NCBI GenBank assembly: GCA_964019335.1
Contig: OZ025716.1
Coordinates: 186,001-250,000, forward strand
Length of the DNA: 64,000 nt
Source: Diplonema japonicum
Taxonomy: Eukaryota > Euglenozoa > Diplonemea > Diplonemida > Diplonemidae
Direction: 5' to 3'
This document shows, one piece after another, positions 11,253 to 23,200 of this stretch. How positions within the stretch are numbered: position 1 is the first letter of the stretch; each line of letters opens with the position of its first letter. The notes beneath the pieces were generated by a model, which saw only the letters and a program-made list of their open reading frames with translations, was not told the DNA's origin and searched no databases. Made by a program: the position numbers and the translations under genes.

Positions 11253-12182
11253 ATGAAGGCCAAACCAACAGCACGAAAGCCTGCCAGAGCCCGCCACCTT
11301 AACAACAGCAACAACAACAACAACAATAGCAACAACAACAACAACACAGGAATGTCCCCCAAAGTGAAAACAGCTCTGATAGCATTGGGAGCTGTGGCAA
11401 TCTTATTAATAACGAGCCGTTCTGTCTACCAGCCGTCCCCCACCCACTCCGACACAGGGAGGCTGTCGATGAAAAAGATAACGAAACTGCCCCATGACTC
11501 AACCTGCTTCACCCAGGGGCTCCTGCACCGCAACAATGAGCTAATAGAGTCCGCGGGACTGTACGGTGAAAGCGATATCAGAAGGGTCGACATTAAAACA
11601 GGAAAAATCCTTCAGAAAATACCCTTAAACAGGGGCCACTTCGCCGAAGGTATTACGTATCTCAGCGATTCTGATGAGGTTCTTCAAATGACCTGGAAGG
11701 AGAAATCCGGTTATTTATACGGGTTTCGAGACAACAACGAAATGTACCTTAAAGAGTTAATCCCCGCGTTGCCGAAGACTACAACCGGAGAGCATTGGGG
11801 AATCTGCACTAATTTAACACATTTTTTTGTGACAGATGGTTCTGCCAACCTTCACATATGGTCTCGGGAGCTGCAGCCCGTAACAACGATTACCGTGAAG
11901 GGACCGGATGGGAAGCCCATTCCCCGTTTAAACGAGGTAGAATTCGTATCCAAGCATCACGGTATACCATTTATCCTTGCGAACGTTTGGTACAACACCT
12001 CCATCCTGCGTATCGATCCGGCCACAGGGAAAGCGATAGACTCCTTTGACTTGAAGGGGGTGTACCAGATGCGTACACACCACGATGTGCTGAACGGGAT
12101 TGCGCACGACGAGGAGGCCGATGTGTTTTACATCACCGGGAAAAAATGGTCCAAGATGTTCCGGTACAAGGTTGAATTGTAA
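11253..12182 (+). CDS. Glutaminyl-peptide cyclotransferase-like protein (glutamine cyclotransferase family), 309 aa
   Basis: The family converts N-terminal glutamine of peptides to pyroglutamate in the secretory pathway. The protein has a short Asn-rich tract encoded by an AAC/AAT repeat (residues about 16-31), then a hydrophobic segment at about residues 36-55 that should anchor it as a type II membrane protein. The luminal part, from about residue 78, shows the family's beta-propeller landmarks: DSTCFTQGL near the start, SAGLYGES, EGITYL, LNEVEFV, ANVWYNTSILRIDP and the C-terminal LNGIAHDEE...ITGKKW segment. Length fits the plant/bacterial-type enzyme plus anchor. The ATG follows an A-rich leader. 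A partial tandem copy of its 3' end follows directly. I am sure of the family; activity is inferred. Confidence 0.9.
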   Translation: MKAKPTARKPARARHLNNSNNNNNNSNNNNNTGMSPKVKTALIALGAVAILLITSRSVYQPSPTHSDTGRLSMKKITKLPHDSTCFTQGLLHRNNELIESAGLYGESDIRRVDIKTGKILQKIPLNRGHFAEGITYLSDSDEVLQMTWKEKSGYLYGFRDNNEMYLKELIPALPKTTTGEHWGICTNLTHFFVTDGSANLHIWSRELQPVTTITVKGPDGKPIPRLNEVEFVSKHHGIPFILANVWYNTSILRIDPATGKAIDSFDLKGVYQMRTHHDVLNGIAHDEEADVFYITGKKWSKMFRYKVEL

Positions 12183-12209
12183 TAAATTCTAAAAGAAAGA
12201 AAAAGTCGC

Positions 12210-12381
12210 CTTCATCCTTGGCCACAGGGAAAGCGATAGACTCTTTCGACTTGAAGGGTGTGTACCAGATGCATACGCACCACAATGTGCTGAACGGTAT
12301 TGCGCACGACGAGGAGGCCGATGTGTTTTACATCACCGGGAAAAAAATGGTCCAAGATGTACAAGGTTGAATTGTAATAAA
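12210..12381 (+). pseudogene. Tandem partial duplicate of the cyclotransferase 3' end
   Basis: About 165 bp repeat the end of the preceding gene: GGCCACAGGGAAAGCGATAG onward matches 12021-12190 with a few substitutions, one extra A in the GGGAAAAAA run, and a deletion that removes TCCGG before TACAAGG. It keeps the original stop and AATAAATT context but has no start. It is therefore a broken copy, useful only as a sign of local tandem duplication. Confidence 0.9.
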
Positions 12382-12410
12382 TTTTTAAAAAAAAAAAAAA
12401 GAAGAAGAAG

Positions 12411-12444
<34 letters not shown>

Positions 12445-12570
12445 TAAGTGTGGAAAAAAATTGTTTGCTTTTTTTTTTTTTTTTTTGGTTTGGGCAAAAA
12501 AAAAAAAAAAAAAAAAAGGGATTCCCCCACCTTCGGGGAGTGACAAAAAAAAAAAAAAAAAAAAAAAAAA

Positions 12571-14574
12571 ATGTCAATCCTGCAGTTCTTAAAAACGGGC
12601 CGCCGGAGCAAAAAACCGACGAAAAAAATGGTGGCTCCGGTGAAACAAGAATCGAGGGCTGATAGGTATACGTATTTATATAATTATTCCAAAAAAAAAA
12701 AAAAAAAAAAAAAAAGGTTCGCGGCCATGTGGAAACAGATAACCTCCGTACTAGAGGGCGTCCGAACAGGCAGAGAGGACGAGAACCCGGTGAAGGTCCG
12801 CAAGCTCATCAACACCCGAATCCACGAAATGATCGGCATCGTGACCCAAGAGAGAGAGCAAGACGGCGTCGGCGAAGCTCCCCCTTGCTTCGAACTCATG
12901 CTAAAACACAATGTCATCGGAAAAATGTGTATCTACGCGGTAGAGAACACAGTACGAAAAATAAACTGTATTATGCTGAAATCTTTGGGGAACATGGTGC
13001 TTCTCGTTGGGGAGTCTCTGAATAAACCTTTAATCGGCCATTTCAAACAGGTTTCGCAACCGATTATAAGTCTTTTTTCGTCTTTAGAACCAGCCCTCCG
13101 TGCAACGCCTCCAAACGCCATTCTCCATTTTTCCTCGTTGTACCTGCAATACGCTGTTTCGGTGCAGCTGGCAGAATTCCCAAATTGTTACGACTTTTTC
13201 TCGGCGGAGAATCTCTCACCTGTACAATTCGCGATCCCGTACATTGGGTCAGACATAACCATCCAGTCAGACGAAATTGACGATGAACCTGGATCATGTC
13301 CCGTAACAACTATACATCTTTCTGACGTTGCTTTGGAAGTAATATCGCAAATGGTGTCGTGTTTGCACCCATCATCCGTGTCGTACCTGGAGACAAAGGA
13401 CGATTTGCTGCCGACGCTCTTGGTCGCGGATTTACACGTTTTAACCGAAAGCTTGTTGGTTCAAACCTCGGAGGTTTTTAAGAATAACATCGTGTCGAGG
13501 ATATCCCTGCGTGTAGCGATTTTGAACAAGATCTCCCGAGGGCCTTTTCCGAAACTCTTCAACGCGGTCAAACGAGGGTTCGAATCGCAATTATCCCCGC
13601 GACTAGCGGAGGTCTTGACAACTTACCCCGGTGCACAGCTCACGGATTATCTTTTGAGGGAACTGTGCTGCAGCGGGGAGCTTGTCGTTCCGGTTCTCTT
13701 GCAAAACGACGCGATCTGCGAAAAACTCACGTCAGGCATCCTCTCCAAGGAGATCGGTCTCAGCTCCGCCACCATCCTCATGGTCACATCAATGTTACAA
13801 GCATCACCTGACGAAACACACCGAGTTTTAGTAAGATCCGGCTTGCCCACCAACGTACAGGGTTTCAACAAGGTCGATGTGCACTATATTTTCCATCCTT
13901 TGATCATGAAAACAGAGGGGTGTGGTTATAATGAGGCGCATCGAGATGCTACGCTTACTGTGTCGTCGTCTAGCGTCTGCAAGCAGTCGGGGAGGGAAAA
14001 AGTTTTTTCGGCGGAGGGCACCAACGGGATCTTAACCGCCATCAGCACCAAGCTCGTCACCGTCCCTTCGCAACCCTTGCCGTTGAACGCTGCTATTTTA
14101 ACATTCCTCACGCAAATTTTATCTGTCGGGTGTTGCCACACACTACATTACTTCTTGTGGGAAGACGGTCCCATAGTAACAGCGATGACATGTATTAAAG
14201 ATGAAATTGAGCAGTACGCTGCCTCGCACGGGGATATTAAAACACGTGATATGGCAAATGCTGCAAGGCGGAAGCTTGGTATTTACGAGCCGCTTCCAGA
14301 TGTGAGCCGAAAGAGGGGTAAGGACGCTGAGGTATCTACGTCGGTGATTTCTTCTTTTGACGCTTATGTGACGCTTGAAGAATGGCGGACGGAGTTGGTT
14401 ACGTTATTCGAGTCGATCAGGGAGGTGCAGCTCATCCAAGAGACGGAGCTGTCCACCTTGGAGCTGTCTCCTCGTGAATCGTCGTCATCTTCGTCTTCCC
14501 CCCGGCAGCCCCCGTCTCTTCTTGCAGCTTTTTCACCCATAACCCCTTCTCCCCGAAGAGGGAAGAGGAAATAA
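12571..14574 (+). CDS. Large alpha-helical protein, possibly FHIP/RAI16-like; two exons
   Basis: Translation starts at the ATG right after a long A run. A GT-AG intron is likely at 12666-12716 (51 bp, mostly poly-A): removing it joins AG to G as Arg and leaves the frame intact, and without it the protein would contain a Tyr/Lys low-complexity insert. The product is about 650 aa, helical, with a Ser/Pro-rich tail (last 50 residues). The segment around residues 85-165, with repeated leucine-rich helices and phrases such as LLVGESLNKPLIGH and SQPIISLF, faintly recalls the N-terminal region of FTS-Hook-interacting (FHIP/RAI16/FAM160) proteins that link dynein adaptors to endosomes. That match is from memory and weak; otherwise treat it as unknown. 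It lies between two retroelement copies. Confidence 0.8.
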   Translation: MSILQFLKTGRRSKKPTKKMVAPVKQESRADRYTYLYNYSKKKKKKKKRFAAMWKQITSVLEGVRTGREDENPVKVRKLINTRIHEMIGIVTQEREQDGVGEAPPCFELMLKHNVIGKMCIYAVENTVRKINCIMLKSLGNMVLLVGESLNKPLIGHFKQVSQPIISLFSSLEPALRATPPNAILHFSSLYLQYAVSVQLAEFPNCYDFFSAENLSPVQFAIPYIGSDITIQSDEIDDEPGSCPVTTIHLSDVALEVISQMVSCLHPSSVSYLETKDDLLPTLLVADLHVLTESLLVQTSEVFKNNIVSRISLRVAILNKISRGPFPKLFNAVKRGFESQLSPRLAEVLTTYPGAQLTDYLLRELCCSGELVVPVLLQNDAICEKLTSGILSKEIGLSSATILMVTSMLQASPDETHRVLVRSGLPTNVQGFNKVDVHYIFHPLIMKTEGCGYNEAHRDATLTVSSSSVCKQSGREKVFSAEGTNGILTAISTKLVTVPSQPLPLNAAILTFLTQILSVGCCHTLHYFLWEDGPIVTAMTCIKDEIEQYAASHGDIKTRDMANAARRKLGIYEPLPDVSRKRGKDAEVSTSVISSFDAYVTLEEWRTELVTLFESIREVQLIQETELSTLELSPRESSSSSSSPRQPPSLLAAFSPITPSPRRGKRK

Positions 14575-14683
14575 AAGTTTTTTCCCCCCCTAATTTTTTT
14601 TTTTTTTTTTTTTTTCTAAAATCAAAAGAAAAAAAAAAGAGATCTTTCGTCTTAGAGTACATGAACTTCTTCTTTTTTTTTTT

Positions 14684-15011
14684 GGAGACTACAGAAGAAG
14701 GTGAAAGGAAGGAGGGCCTTCCCTGCTGAACCATGCAAGAGAGTACATACGCTGCGATCAATCGGAGGGACGAAGGCGGTGATCGGGTGGAGTAGAAGAG
14801 CAATCTTTGCATCAACGAAGACCAAGTACGACCTGGAGGAGCTGGGGAAGCAATGGGCAAAGGAAAGAAGGGAAAAAGTAGCCAAGCTGGGGAGGAGGCC
14901 GGCACGACCACCGAAGAAGGAGAAACCGCTGCTGAAGGGGGATAGGTGCAGGTAGAGCATGAGAACAAGGGGGCGTCTCACAAAGACTTCTTTTAACTCA
15001 TATATATATAT
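14684..15011 (+). mobile_element. 3' end of retroelement family R1, near-identical copy
   Basis: The segment starts at GGAGACTACAGAAGAAGGTG and matches 9632-9948 with only a few base differences through the stop codon at 14955, the hairpin and the ATATAT tail. The open frame 14701-14955 is the same basic C-terminus as in the 8965-9897 copy. The high identity shows recent activity of the family. It directly follows the helical-protein gene and a T run. Confidence 0.85.
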
Positions 15012-15175
15012 TTTTTTTTTTTTTTAATTTTTTTTTTTTAAAATCAGTTTAAAAAAAAAAGTCTTTCCTGTTGGGGGTGTATTTTCTTCTTTTTTTTTCC
15101 CCCCTCCCCTATCTTTTTCGACCCCCCCCCCCTTCTAATACAGTGTTAAAAAGAAGGGGGAAAAAAAGAATAAGA

Positions 15176-15637
15176 ATGCTTAACCGCGGCTGGATAGAAA
15201 GAGCTATCGATAGGCAAGCAATGGCAAAGAGCCTGAAAAACAGAAAGTTGAACTGTGAGAATAAAATTAAACTGAATGCCATGCTGCACTGCAGGGACGT
15301 TCTGTTCCATGAGGAGGTTCATGGACCTGCGACAGCGTACAGCGCGTGGAAAATGCAGCACGAGTTCACACCGCTGCTGGAGTCGGTGTGCAAAAAAAAA
15401 AAAAAAAAAAAAAAAAGCCCGAACACATTATAGGAACTTCGCCACCTGTTCTCTCACCTGCCTAAGTGGAAACACGTTGAGCTGACAGAGCAAACACAAG
15501 AAAGCCGCCGTTTGCTTCGTGAGGCGCAAGGCGCCAATTTCAAAATCCCTTCTTACACCGATTGGAATTTCGACGACTTAGAGACAGACACGGAGGAAGA
15601 GTACTTGACAGGCAGGGTAGAAGCCTACAATTGTTAA
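15176..15637 (+). CDS. Small two-exon protein of unknown function, 137 aa
   Basis: This gene becomes visible only when an intron is removed. Exon 1 runs 15176-15385, the intron 15386-15433 (48 bp, GT...poly-A...ATTATAG) and exon 2 15434-15637, which gives one continuous frame ending in TAA. The N-terminus is basic and helical (RGWIERAIDRQ); the middle has His/Trp-rich LFSHLPKWKHVEL; the C-terminus is acidic with TDWNFDDLETDTEEE. It has no signal peptide or membrane segment. I do not recognise the family. It sits 230 bp upstream of the coiled-coil gene in the same direction. Support comes from splice signals of the same type as the neighbours and from an uninterrupted, compositionally protein-like exon 2. 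Confidence 0.65.
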
Positions 15638-15822
15638 ATAAAAAAAAAAAAAAAAAGAACGAAGAAAAAAAAAAAAAAAGAGCGCCCCCTGTATATGTTT
15701 TTTTTTTTTTCCGGGAGGGGTCAAAAGTAATAAACCAAAAAAAAAAAAAAAAAAAAACTTTCTAGATTTTTTTTTTTATTTTTTTTATTTTTTTTTTTTT
15801 TTGGCCAAAATACGGGAGGGGA

Positions 15823-15854
<32 letters not shown>

Positions 15855-15865
15855 TACACCCCCAA

Positions 15866-16952
15866 ATGCAAAATGACCTACCAGTGTTCGGCACACGGTC
15901 TGGGAGTGGCAACTCCGTACTTCCAGGGGGCGTAGAGGCGGCAGAGACCACCGCCGCGCTTCAGTCCGCCCGTCGCCGAGTCTCTGAATTCACTAGAATA
16001 CAACACAGCACAAGCAGAATAATACCCCAGCCAACAACAACACATACACCTAAACTAATCTCCCCTATTTACGACTCGGTGCACAACAAAGCAGAGGGCA
16101 GGGCACCTTACACCCCACACGGCAGTGCCTCTATCCAGGCCCTTCGCGAACGTGCGTTCGGCACCTCACCATATTCACATCATGACGAAACTTCACGGTT
16201 AAAGGACCAACGAAGAACGGACCTGCAGAGGATCCAGCTTGCGGAGCTACGCGCTGCCACACTCGACGACGAAAAGCAAACTCTGGAGATATACCTAAAG
16301 GAGACGAAGGACACGTGCGTTGGCTTGCAGATGGAGATCGAAAGCCAAAACAACAGAATTGCTTTATTGGAAAAAAACGGTATTATTTCGTCAGCAACAA
16401 GCCCCGCACCGTCTGCACTCGACTTAGCGCATACAGAGGTCGATCGCTACAAACTTCTTGTAGATGAATTGTCGGGTAATGTAACGGAACTTGAGAACCA
16501 GCTTGTTGCGATGCGTAGCTCTCATAGTGCCAACGATGCTGTTAGGCAGCTGGCAGAGAAGGTTAAGAGTTTGGAAGACGAGCTTCGGTTGAGGCCCACC
16601 ACACAGCGGTACCGGGCTTCGCTCATCGCCACCACGAATCTCAGCGAGAAGTGCAAGAAGCTCGAGGCGGCCTTGGCAGCGAACCCACGCTTGAACAACG
16701 ACCCCCTCCCTGTAGTCCTCTCGCCATCCACCGCCAGCAACGTCTCCGAGAAGCTCCGAGCCGTCGAGGCAAAATGCCAAAATTATGAACAGTATGAACC
16801 TTTTTTATGTATTACATCCCCCCCCCAAGAAAGCAATCCGACGCCGCCACCATACACGAGAAGCAGCTTCTCCAGCTTCAAAACGAAGTTCTCGCTTTGA
16901 AGGAAGCTGCTTCCCAAACCTCGATCGTTCACGCAGAGGCTTCAAGGTAACA

Positions 16953-16986
<34 letters not shown>

Positions 16987-19390
16987 AAAAGATCGATGAA
17001 AGAGGAGTACGACTTCCGCCTTGAGCAGTCCGAACAGGAAACCGCTCGTTTAGCACACGAACGCGACGGCCTCGTTTCGCGGTATATGGATTTTTTTTTT
17101 TTTCAAAAAAAAAAAAAAAAAAAAAAGTTTATCCCAACTCGAAGCCAGCCTTTCCCAACAACAACCCCGTGTAGTAAAGGAGGAAGCAGACCCCCCAGGA
17201 CCGTCGCGAGAAATGGCGCAGCTACAGGCTGACAAAGCTTCTCTTGAAGACGAACTGATGAAAATGGCGGCGAGCCTAGAGAGGTCATCCGAAACCACCA
17301 AAGAGGTTCATGAGATAGAAACCCGACTCCGCCTCAAAGAAGGCGACCTGAAGGCCGCCAACATCGAGATCGATGCGTTAAAACGAGAAAGATCTCTCCG
17401 GGAGGGGTCCCGACTCGACAGCTTGAACAACGACACATATGATGCCATGGAAGCAAGGTTAAATCAAGCCGAGCGGGCCCTCGGTAAAACCACAGAAGAA
17501 AAGTTCATCTTGGAAAAGGAACTGCAGGAAACCAATGAAAAACTCGACGATGCGATCCACCAACTCAACAACAACTTCAAAGCCGAGGCAATGGCGCTGG
17601 ACATATCCTGTACAATGGACAATTCTCCAGCAGAAAGCACTGCCTCAGTTGTAGGAGCCGAGAACGAACGTTTAATTCAGGAAAACACATTAATGCAAAC
17701 GCGGATAGTATCGTCACAAACATCTTTAAGCGAGCTTCGAAAGGAGCTTTCAGACTTGCAAACCAAACTACACATGAAAGAATCGCAGCTCAAAGCGTCC
17801 GAAATCGAGCTCGCGTCACTACAGCGTGAACGAGACCTTCTTTCAACCTCCCGTGCGGTTCTTGTACAGAACTCAGACAAACACGTTGATACTGAGTTGA
17901 AATGCAGGGAGTTGGAGGAGAACTGTTCGGAGCTTCAAAAGCAGCTTGACGGAGTGAGCGAGAAGAACAAGTTGTTAACAGAACAGCTTAAAAACAACTT
18001 CCGCTCCGAATCAGAATCTCAACAAATTATTGAAGATTTGGAAGGCAGGCTCAACGCCATAGAGTTAAGCCGGACCATAAAAGACGACAACAAAGTAAAA
18101 GAACTGGAGAGTATCGAAGCCGATCTGACAAAACAGGTTTCCGAGCTTGAAAGAAAGCTGCAAGACTCGAAAACAGCAGGTGAAACATACGCGTCTCTTG
18201 AGCAAAAGCTTGTCGACGCCAACCACGACATCTCCCGGTTGACAACGTTAAACGAAGAATTGCAGCGAAACAACACAGAACACACGTCGCAGATCGGAAA
18301 GCTAACGACAGAACGGGACTCGTTGATGTCGAAACACGCGAGAAAATGCGAGGCGGCGGAACAAAAACAGCATAATGTGGAAGACAAGATCAACACTCTT
18401 CAACATGAAGCGGTTTCTGCGAAGAACAGAGCCTCGGAGCTTCGAAAAGACCTCGAAAAACTGCAAGCGAAACACAACGAAACAATCGGTGAAAAACAGT
18501 CCCTCGAGCAAGAAATCGAAAAGCTACAACACCAAGCCCGAACGGTATCCGACGCCGTGCACATCGAGCACAAACTGGAAGACAGCAAGCAACACGCAGC
18601 CATGCTGTCCGAACAACTTTCCGATGCAAACGCAAAAATACAACGGTTTTCCGAGAAGATTGACGATCTGGAAACGGAAAATGGAAGGCTCCTCTCATGC
18701 GAAGCAAGGCTCAGAAAGATGGAATACGAAACAAGTAAACCTACAAAACAGCGAGCCTCATCCATCAAAATAGACCACAGCGACGCTCTCTCACGTCAAA
18801 GCAGCATGCGCACCGATCTGCGTTCATCTATCAGCTCCCTTCCCTCTATGAGAAAAGTCGAATCCTCCACATCTGTTAGCTCATTACGACGCGATTTGAT
18901 ACCTAAAGGAGGAACAGAAACCCCTGGCGCTGCTTCTGTAGTACAGTCGGAGCAACACACTGTCAGACACATGGGCACCCCAAGCATTGATGAAAACGGC
19001 CGTCTTGAGGAAATCGACGAGCATGATACAAGTATTAGCCACGAGCAGGCCACGATCTCCACCCTGAAAAAACGAGAAGACGAGCTCACAGAAGCCGTTG
19101 AATTTTGCTACGATCTGTTAGAAGATCTTCAAGCCCTCCATAAAGAGGCACACGGAAAGGACGCACCCGACGCTGCTTATCTAATGGAAATGATAGACAC
19201 CTTGATGCCTGATGAGCGGGAGGATTCGGACGACTCTCTTAGTAAAAGGGACATCAAAGCTTTTTTCGACTCAGCTGGTATAAAATTGAATTCGCTGGCT
19301 GATATCGCGCAAGATCTCGTAGCTCGAGTTGGGGTGCTTAAAGGAGGCGAAACAACTGATGAAGAAGAAGAAGAAGAAGAGGAAGAATAA
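15866..19390 (+). CDS. Long coiled-coil protein, 1131 aa, four exons
   Basis: Exons are 15866-16791, 16830-16946, 16992-17081 and 17128-19390; the three introns (38, 45 and 46 bp) are GT-AG with poly-A, poly-T or poly-C cores. The joined frame is continuous. About residues 100-900 are an almost unbroken heptad-type coiled coil rich in Glu, Lys, Leu, Gln and Ser, with repeated ELERKLQ- and LEEEL-like stretches. The N-terminal 100 residues are basic and Ser/Pro-rich. A Ser-rich linker lies near residues 940-990. The conserved-looking C-terminal helix block (near FCYDLLEDLQALHKE) is followed by an acidic Glu run at the stop. Such proteins serve as golgins, motor-associated or cytoskeletal tethers; which of these applies cannot be told from sequence alone. 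Confidence 0.9.
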
Positions 19391-19401
19391 AAAGATTGGG
19401 G

Positions 19402-19432
<31 letters not shown>

Positions 19433-20290
19433 AAAAGTGTATTTCGTCAACTTTTTTTTTGTTTTTTTGCCTCCCCGCCTCCCCCCCCCCCCCCCCCCTA
19501 TTAGAGAAAAATAATAGTATTTTTTTTTTTCACACCAATTTTTTTTTTCTTTTTTACCCTTCTGCTATAAGTCTTCTGTTTTTTTTTTTTTTTTTTTTTT
19601 TTTTCTTTTCCTGAACAGTGAGTACTGCACACTGAAACTTTTTTTTTATCGGCTTTTTTTTTTCCAGACGATCCTGTCACATACTGCAGGTACCCTTCAA
19701 AGACATCTTTTTTTTTTTAAATTGAACTTCAATATCAACTTCCCCCTCCGGCGGTTAGTATGCTTTTTTTTTTTTTTTTTTTTTTTTCAAAAGAGGAAAA
19801 AAAAGAAAAAAAAAAGAGGATGGGGGGAGAAAAAAAAAAGAAATTGAGAGAAAAGAAAAAAATTAAAAAAAAAAAAAAAACCAGATGGATGCCCTTTTTT
19901 TTCTGTTTCCTCCCCTTTTTCTTTTTTACAAAAAGTGAAAAAAAAAAACTGACTCTACGCGGGGGATTGGGGGGGAGAGTGACGCGAAAAATATATAAAA
20001 AACAAAAAATCGTGGGTGCTTTTTTTTTTCTTTCTTTCTTTCTTTTTTCTCCTTTTTATTTTTATTTTTATTTTTTTTTTTACTTTTTTTTTTTTTGCGA
20101 ATTCTTTCCCCCTCTCCCAACTAGTATTAATCCCCCCCCCCCCCCCCCTCCCCACTCCTTCCCCCTTTGTAACCATTGTTTCTTCCCCTTCCCCGTTGTA
20201 TTTTCCTTTATTACACCCCCCACAATTGTCCAACCCAACTCAACACATCAAAAGGAAGCGAGACGGGAGGAGGGGGAGGGGGAAAAAAAA
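19391..20290. other. Intergenic upstream of TOR; homopolymer-rich
   Basis: Poly-A and poly-T runs with one repeat unit at 19665-19709. The frame open upstream of the TOR start translates as poly-Lys and poly-Phe and is not counted as protein. A polypyrimidine tract ending in CTAG at about 20124 could be a splice acceptor for the TOR transcript. TGCACACTGAAACTTT near 19627 recurs near 54495. Confidence 0.5.
19665..19709 (+). repeat. Short CACATACTGCAGGTACCCTT repeat, copy 2
   Basis: Reads CAGACGATCCTGTCACATAC then TGCAGGTACCCTTCAAAGAC, followed by ATC and a T run. It is nearly identical to 48409-48452. Both are followed within 100 bp by TAGTTAGTAT or GGTTAGTATG, so the repeated unit may extend further in diverged form. 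Confidence 0.75.
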
Positions 20291-23200
20291 ATGCAGAAAA
20301 GCAGATCAGGAGCGGACATGGCCTCCTGGGCAAGAGGAAGCTGGAAGGGACAAAACAAGGGGAACGCCTCTCCACGTTCCATAAGCAATACGGGTGACGG
20401 GAATGAAATAGCAGTACTCGGCGCCATTTCGATGCTAAAAGCAAACGGAGAGAGAGGCGCTGAGGAACTCGCCTCACTAGTAACCAGACAAGCAGCCACA
20501 TACGCCGGTGAGCTTCTTCGGCAGCACCTTAGGCTATCCGGTAAGAAACTTCAAGAACTTGGCAGCTCAAAAAGCTCTGAACACCGACGAGCCTGCGTCA
20601 TCGCATGCGAAGCCATCCTCTCAGAAAAAGCAAAAACATTCCGAACAGCCAGTTCTTCCATTGTCCAAGAGTACATCTTACTTCTCCACAAGGCACTTGA
20701 GAACACTCTAAAGCACGCTGTGGACCATCATGATGTAACACATTCCTCCGTAACCATCGGTAAGGTTCTTTCAGCTGCCTCCACCGGGAGTGTCGGGAAA
20801 GACATTGCTACCGCAGTTGCCTATCAAAGCACCGAATGGCTGGACAGCGATCGACCCCATCGCGTGCATGCTGGTGCCGCTTTGGCCCGCGAGCTTGGCT
20901 TGGCGCCTGCTGCGTTGTTGACATCCTCCCTAGCTGTCATGATGTCAGGCGCGCTTCCCAAAGCCCTTGCAGGCGACGTCCCCACACGCGACACAGCTGC
21001 CCTCTCCATCTCTGCTCTCGCTCCTCATTACGGCTGCGGTCCTGTCCTTCTCCGTGGTTGCGTACTTGCTATCAAGCAGCCTTCAAGCCGATACGGCGGT
21101 TTCAAAGCCCTCAAAGAACTATTCGCTACCCTTCCCAGTTCCATGACAAACCCGTACACCACAGAGGTCGCCACCGAGGCCTTACGATGGATAACCATAC
21201 CAACCGCTGTTTCCCTCCTTACAGAGCTGGCCACCACCGGACACCTCCAAAAGGACAAACTTCACTCCTTCACCAACACACTTCTCGATATGCTAAGGCA
21301 GCAGAAGTGCGACCCTGCAACAACGACAGAAGCATTTACTGCGATATCAACAATGTGCGATGCAGGGACTGGGGTGGAAGTCCTGCGGAAGGAGGTAAAG
21401 TGGCTGCACAGCATGATCCTGCACATCGTGAAGGAACGCGACGAAGCAACAGCAGAGACGGCTGCCGTGTGCTTGGCATCGCTGGCAGCTGGTATACACG
21501 ACGAGGGGATCGAGATCGATCAGGAGATGATGAACGGGCTGTGCGGGCTGACTCTAACCCCGACCATTGTGAGGGTGCTGAGTAGGGTCACCGAGGCGCA
21601 CCCGCTGACGAGAATAGACGTTTCTAAAGAGGTTCTCAAGAAAGCAAGCGAAGTACTTTCATCTACATCCTCATCAGGCACCGTCATCGCCTGCATGCAA
21701 GCACTTGAAGAAGCCGTCCTTGCCACAGCGAGTGGTCCGAAATTTGTTACCGCGTCTGTTGTGCCGCTGCTGCGGAGGTCTGCCAATGTAAAACAAGCGG
21801 CGGCGAGGCTATGCTGCACTCTTGCTTCGCAGACGCCAACCGACATCCACTGGGTGCACCCCCTCAGCGAAGTGCTCTCCGTTGCAGTGACCGAGGCGTC
21901 CATCGCCACGCGAATCGTGCTGTGGAAGTACATCGAATCCATTTCAAAACCATGCTTGACATTGTTAGCTGCTCAAGAGTGCTGCCAGTGTATCTGCTTA
22001 TCACTCGGCGATCCTTGCGAAGTGGTATCGACCATAGCAATGGAACTTGCCGTGAAGCTGTCAGACAGGTGTGTGAGCATCCCGCCACGGATACGATCGG
22101 CAGTGCTGCGGCACTGGGACAGCCTACAAGTCACTCCAGACCCATTGGAACAGGCCAGGGCAGCGAAAATGTTCGTTCTCGGCCACGCAGCTCTTCTCGC
22201 ATCACGTCCATGTTTGATCCCCCCGATGCTCATGGAGGAGCAGCTGATAACCACAATTACCAAGACGCTAGAGAGCAGTGTACCCATAGTGCAGGCCGCA
22301 TTGTTCGACGTACTGACACATCTGCTGGCTGTCGATATCCAAGTGTCGCAAGACACGCTCTCCAGGTTAGAACAGTTGGCGGTGACTGTCATCAGAGGCG
22401 ACTACGGCCTTGCTTCCACAAAACCTGCTGCTTTGTCCTTAACTGCAATCGTCCAGAAGTCAGGCGCGTCTGGAACCGAGTTGCTAATGCGGCATGAAGG
22501 CCTGCTGAAGAGGCTGCTCGACTGTCTCAAGGGTGCCACAGAGGAGACTGAAGAGGTCCGTCACGCGGTCATGAAGCTTCTGGGCACATTGGGTGCAATA
22601 TCTCCGAACCTTGCGAGGTCTCTGCTTGAGAAGTCGTCTGGTGCAACGGACGACCTCCCGTGGGGCGTGGCGCTGACGAATGAGAAATATTACGCGTACC
22701 GAGTGCTGCGTGCGATGTATACTATCCTTCGGCAGCCGAGGTTGAGGAGCTTCCACAACAGCGCGTTGAAGGCCCTACAAATCCCGCTGAAAATGATCGA
22801 GAAAGTAGAGAGCATCATCCACGTCGGGAAAGATCTCATACCAACCATAGTGGAGGTTGCGGACAGCTGCTTCATAGCGGACGACCACTCCATCACCAAC
22901 CTCCGTGCTGTGTTTCAAGCATTAAACACGATCCTGTCGATGATCCGATTCACCATCGACCCCAGCTACCTGTCGGACCTCATGCGGGTGGCGAAGATGG
23001 GCATCGAGCTCGGTGAGGCGCAGACCACTGTTACAGCGTTGCAATTAATTGAAACAGTGGCCGGGGGGATGGGCGTCGGCTTCGCACCGGAGGTGGGGAA
23101 CCTCGTGCGGACGCTTTGCCAGCTTGTCGTCGAAGGAAGCTTTGACGAGTCTGTCAACATCGCAGCGGTAAAGACGCTTGAGGGGATCGGCCCTGTTCTG

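Noticed and set aside
11299-11345. AAC/CAA trinucleotide repeat as a CRISPR-like or satellite array
   Set aside because: It is an in-frame Asn tract within the cyclotransferase N-terminus; no spacers, and the organism is eukaryotic.
19760-20290. N-terminal extension of TOR upstream of the ATG at 20291
   Set aside because: The frame is open but consists of homopolymer translations; the chosen ATG follows a leader of the type seen in other genes.
21811-22497. 228-codon + frame inside TOR exon 1
   Set aside because: Out-of-frame shadow of the HEAT-repeat region, with no family resemblance; TOR frame is continuous.
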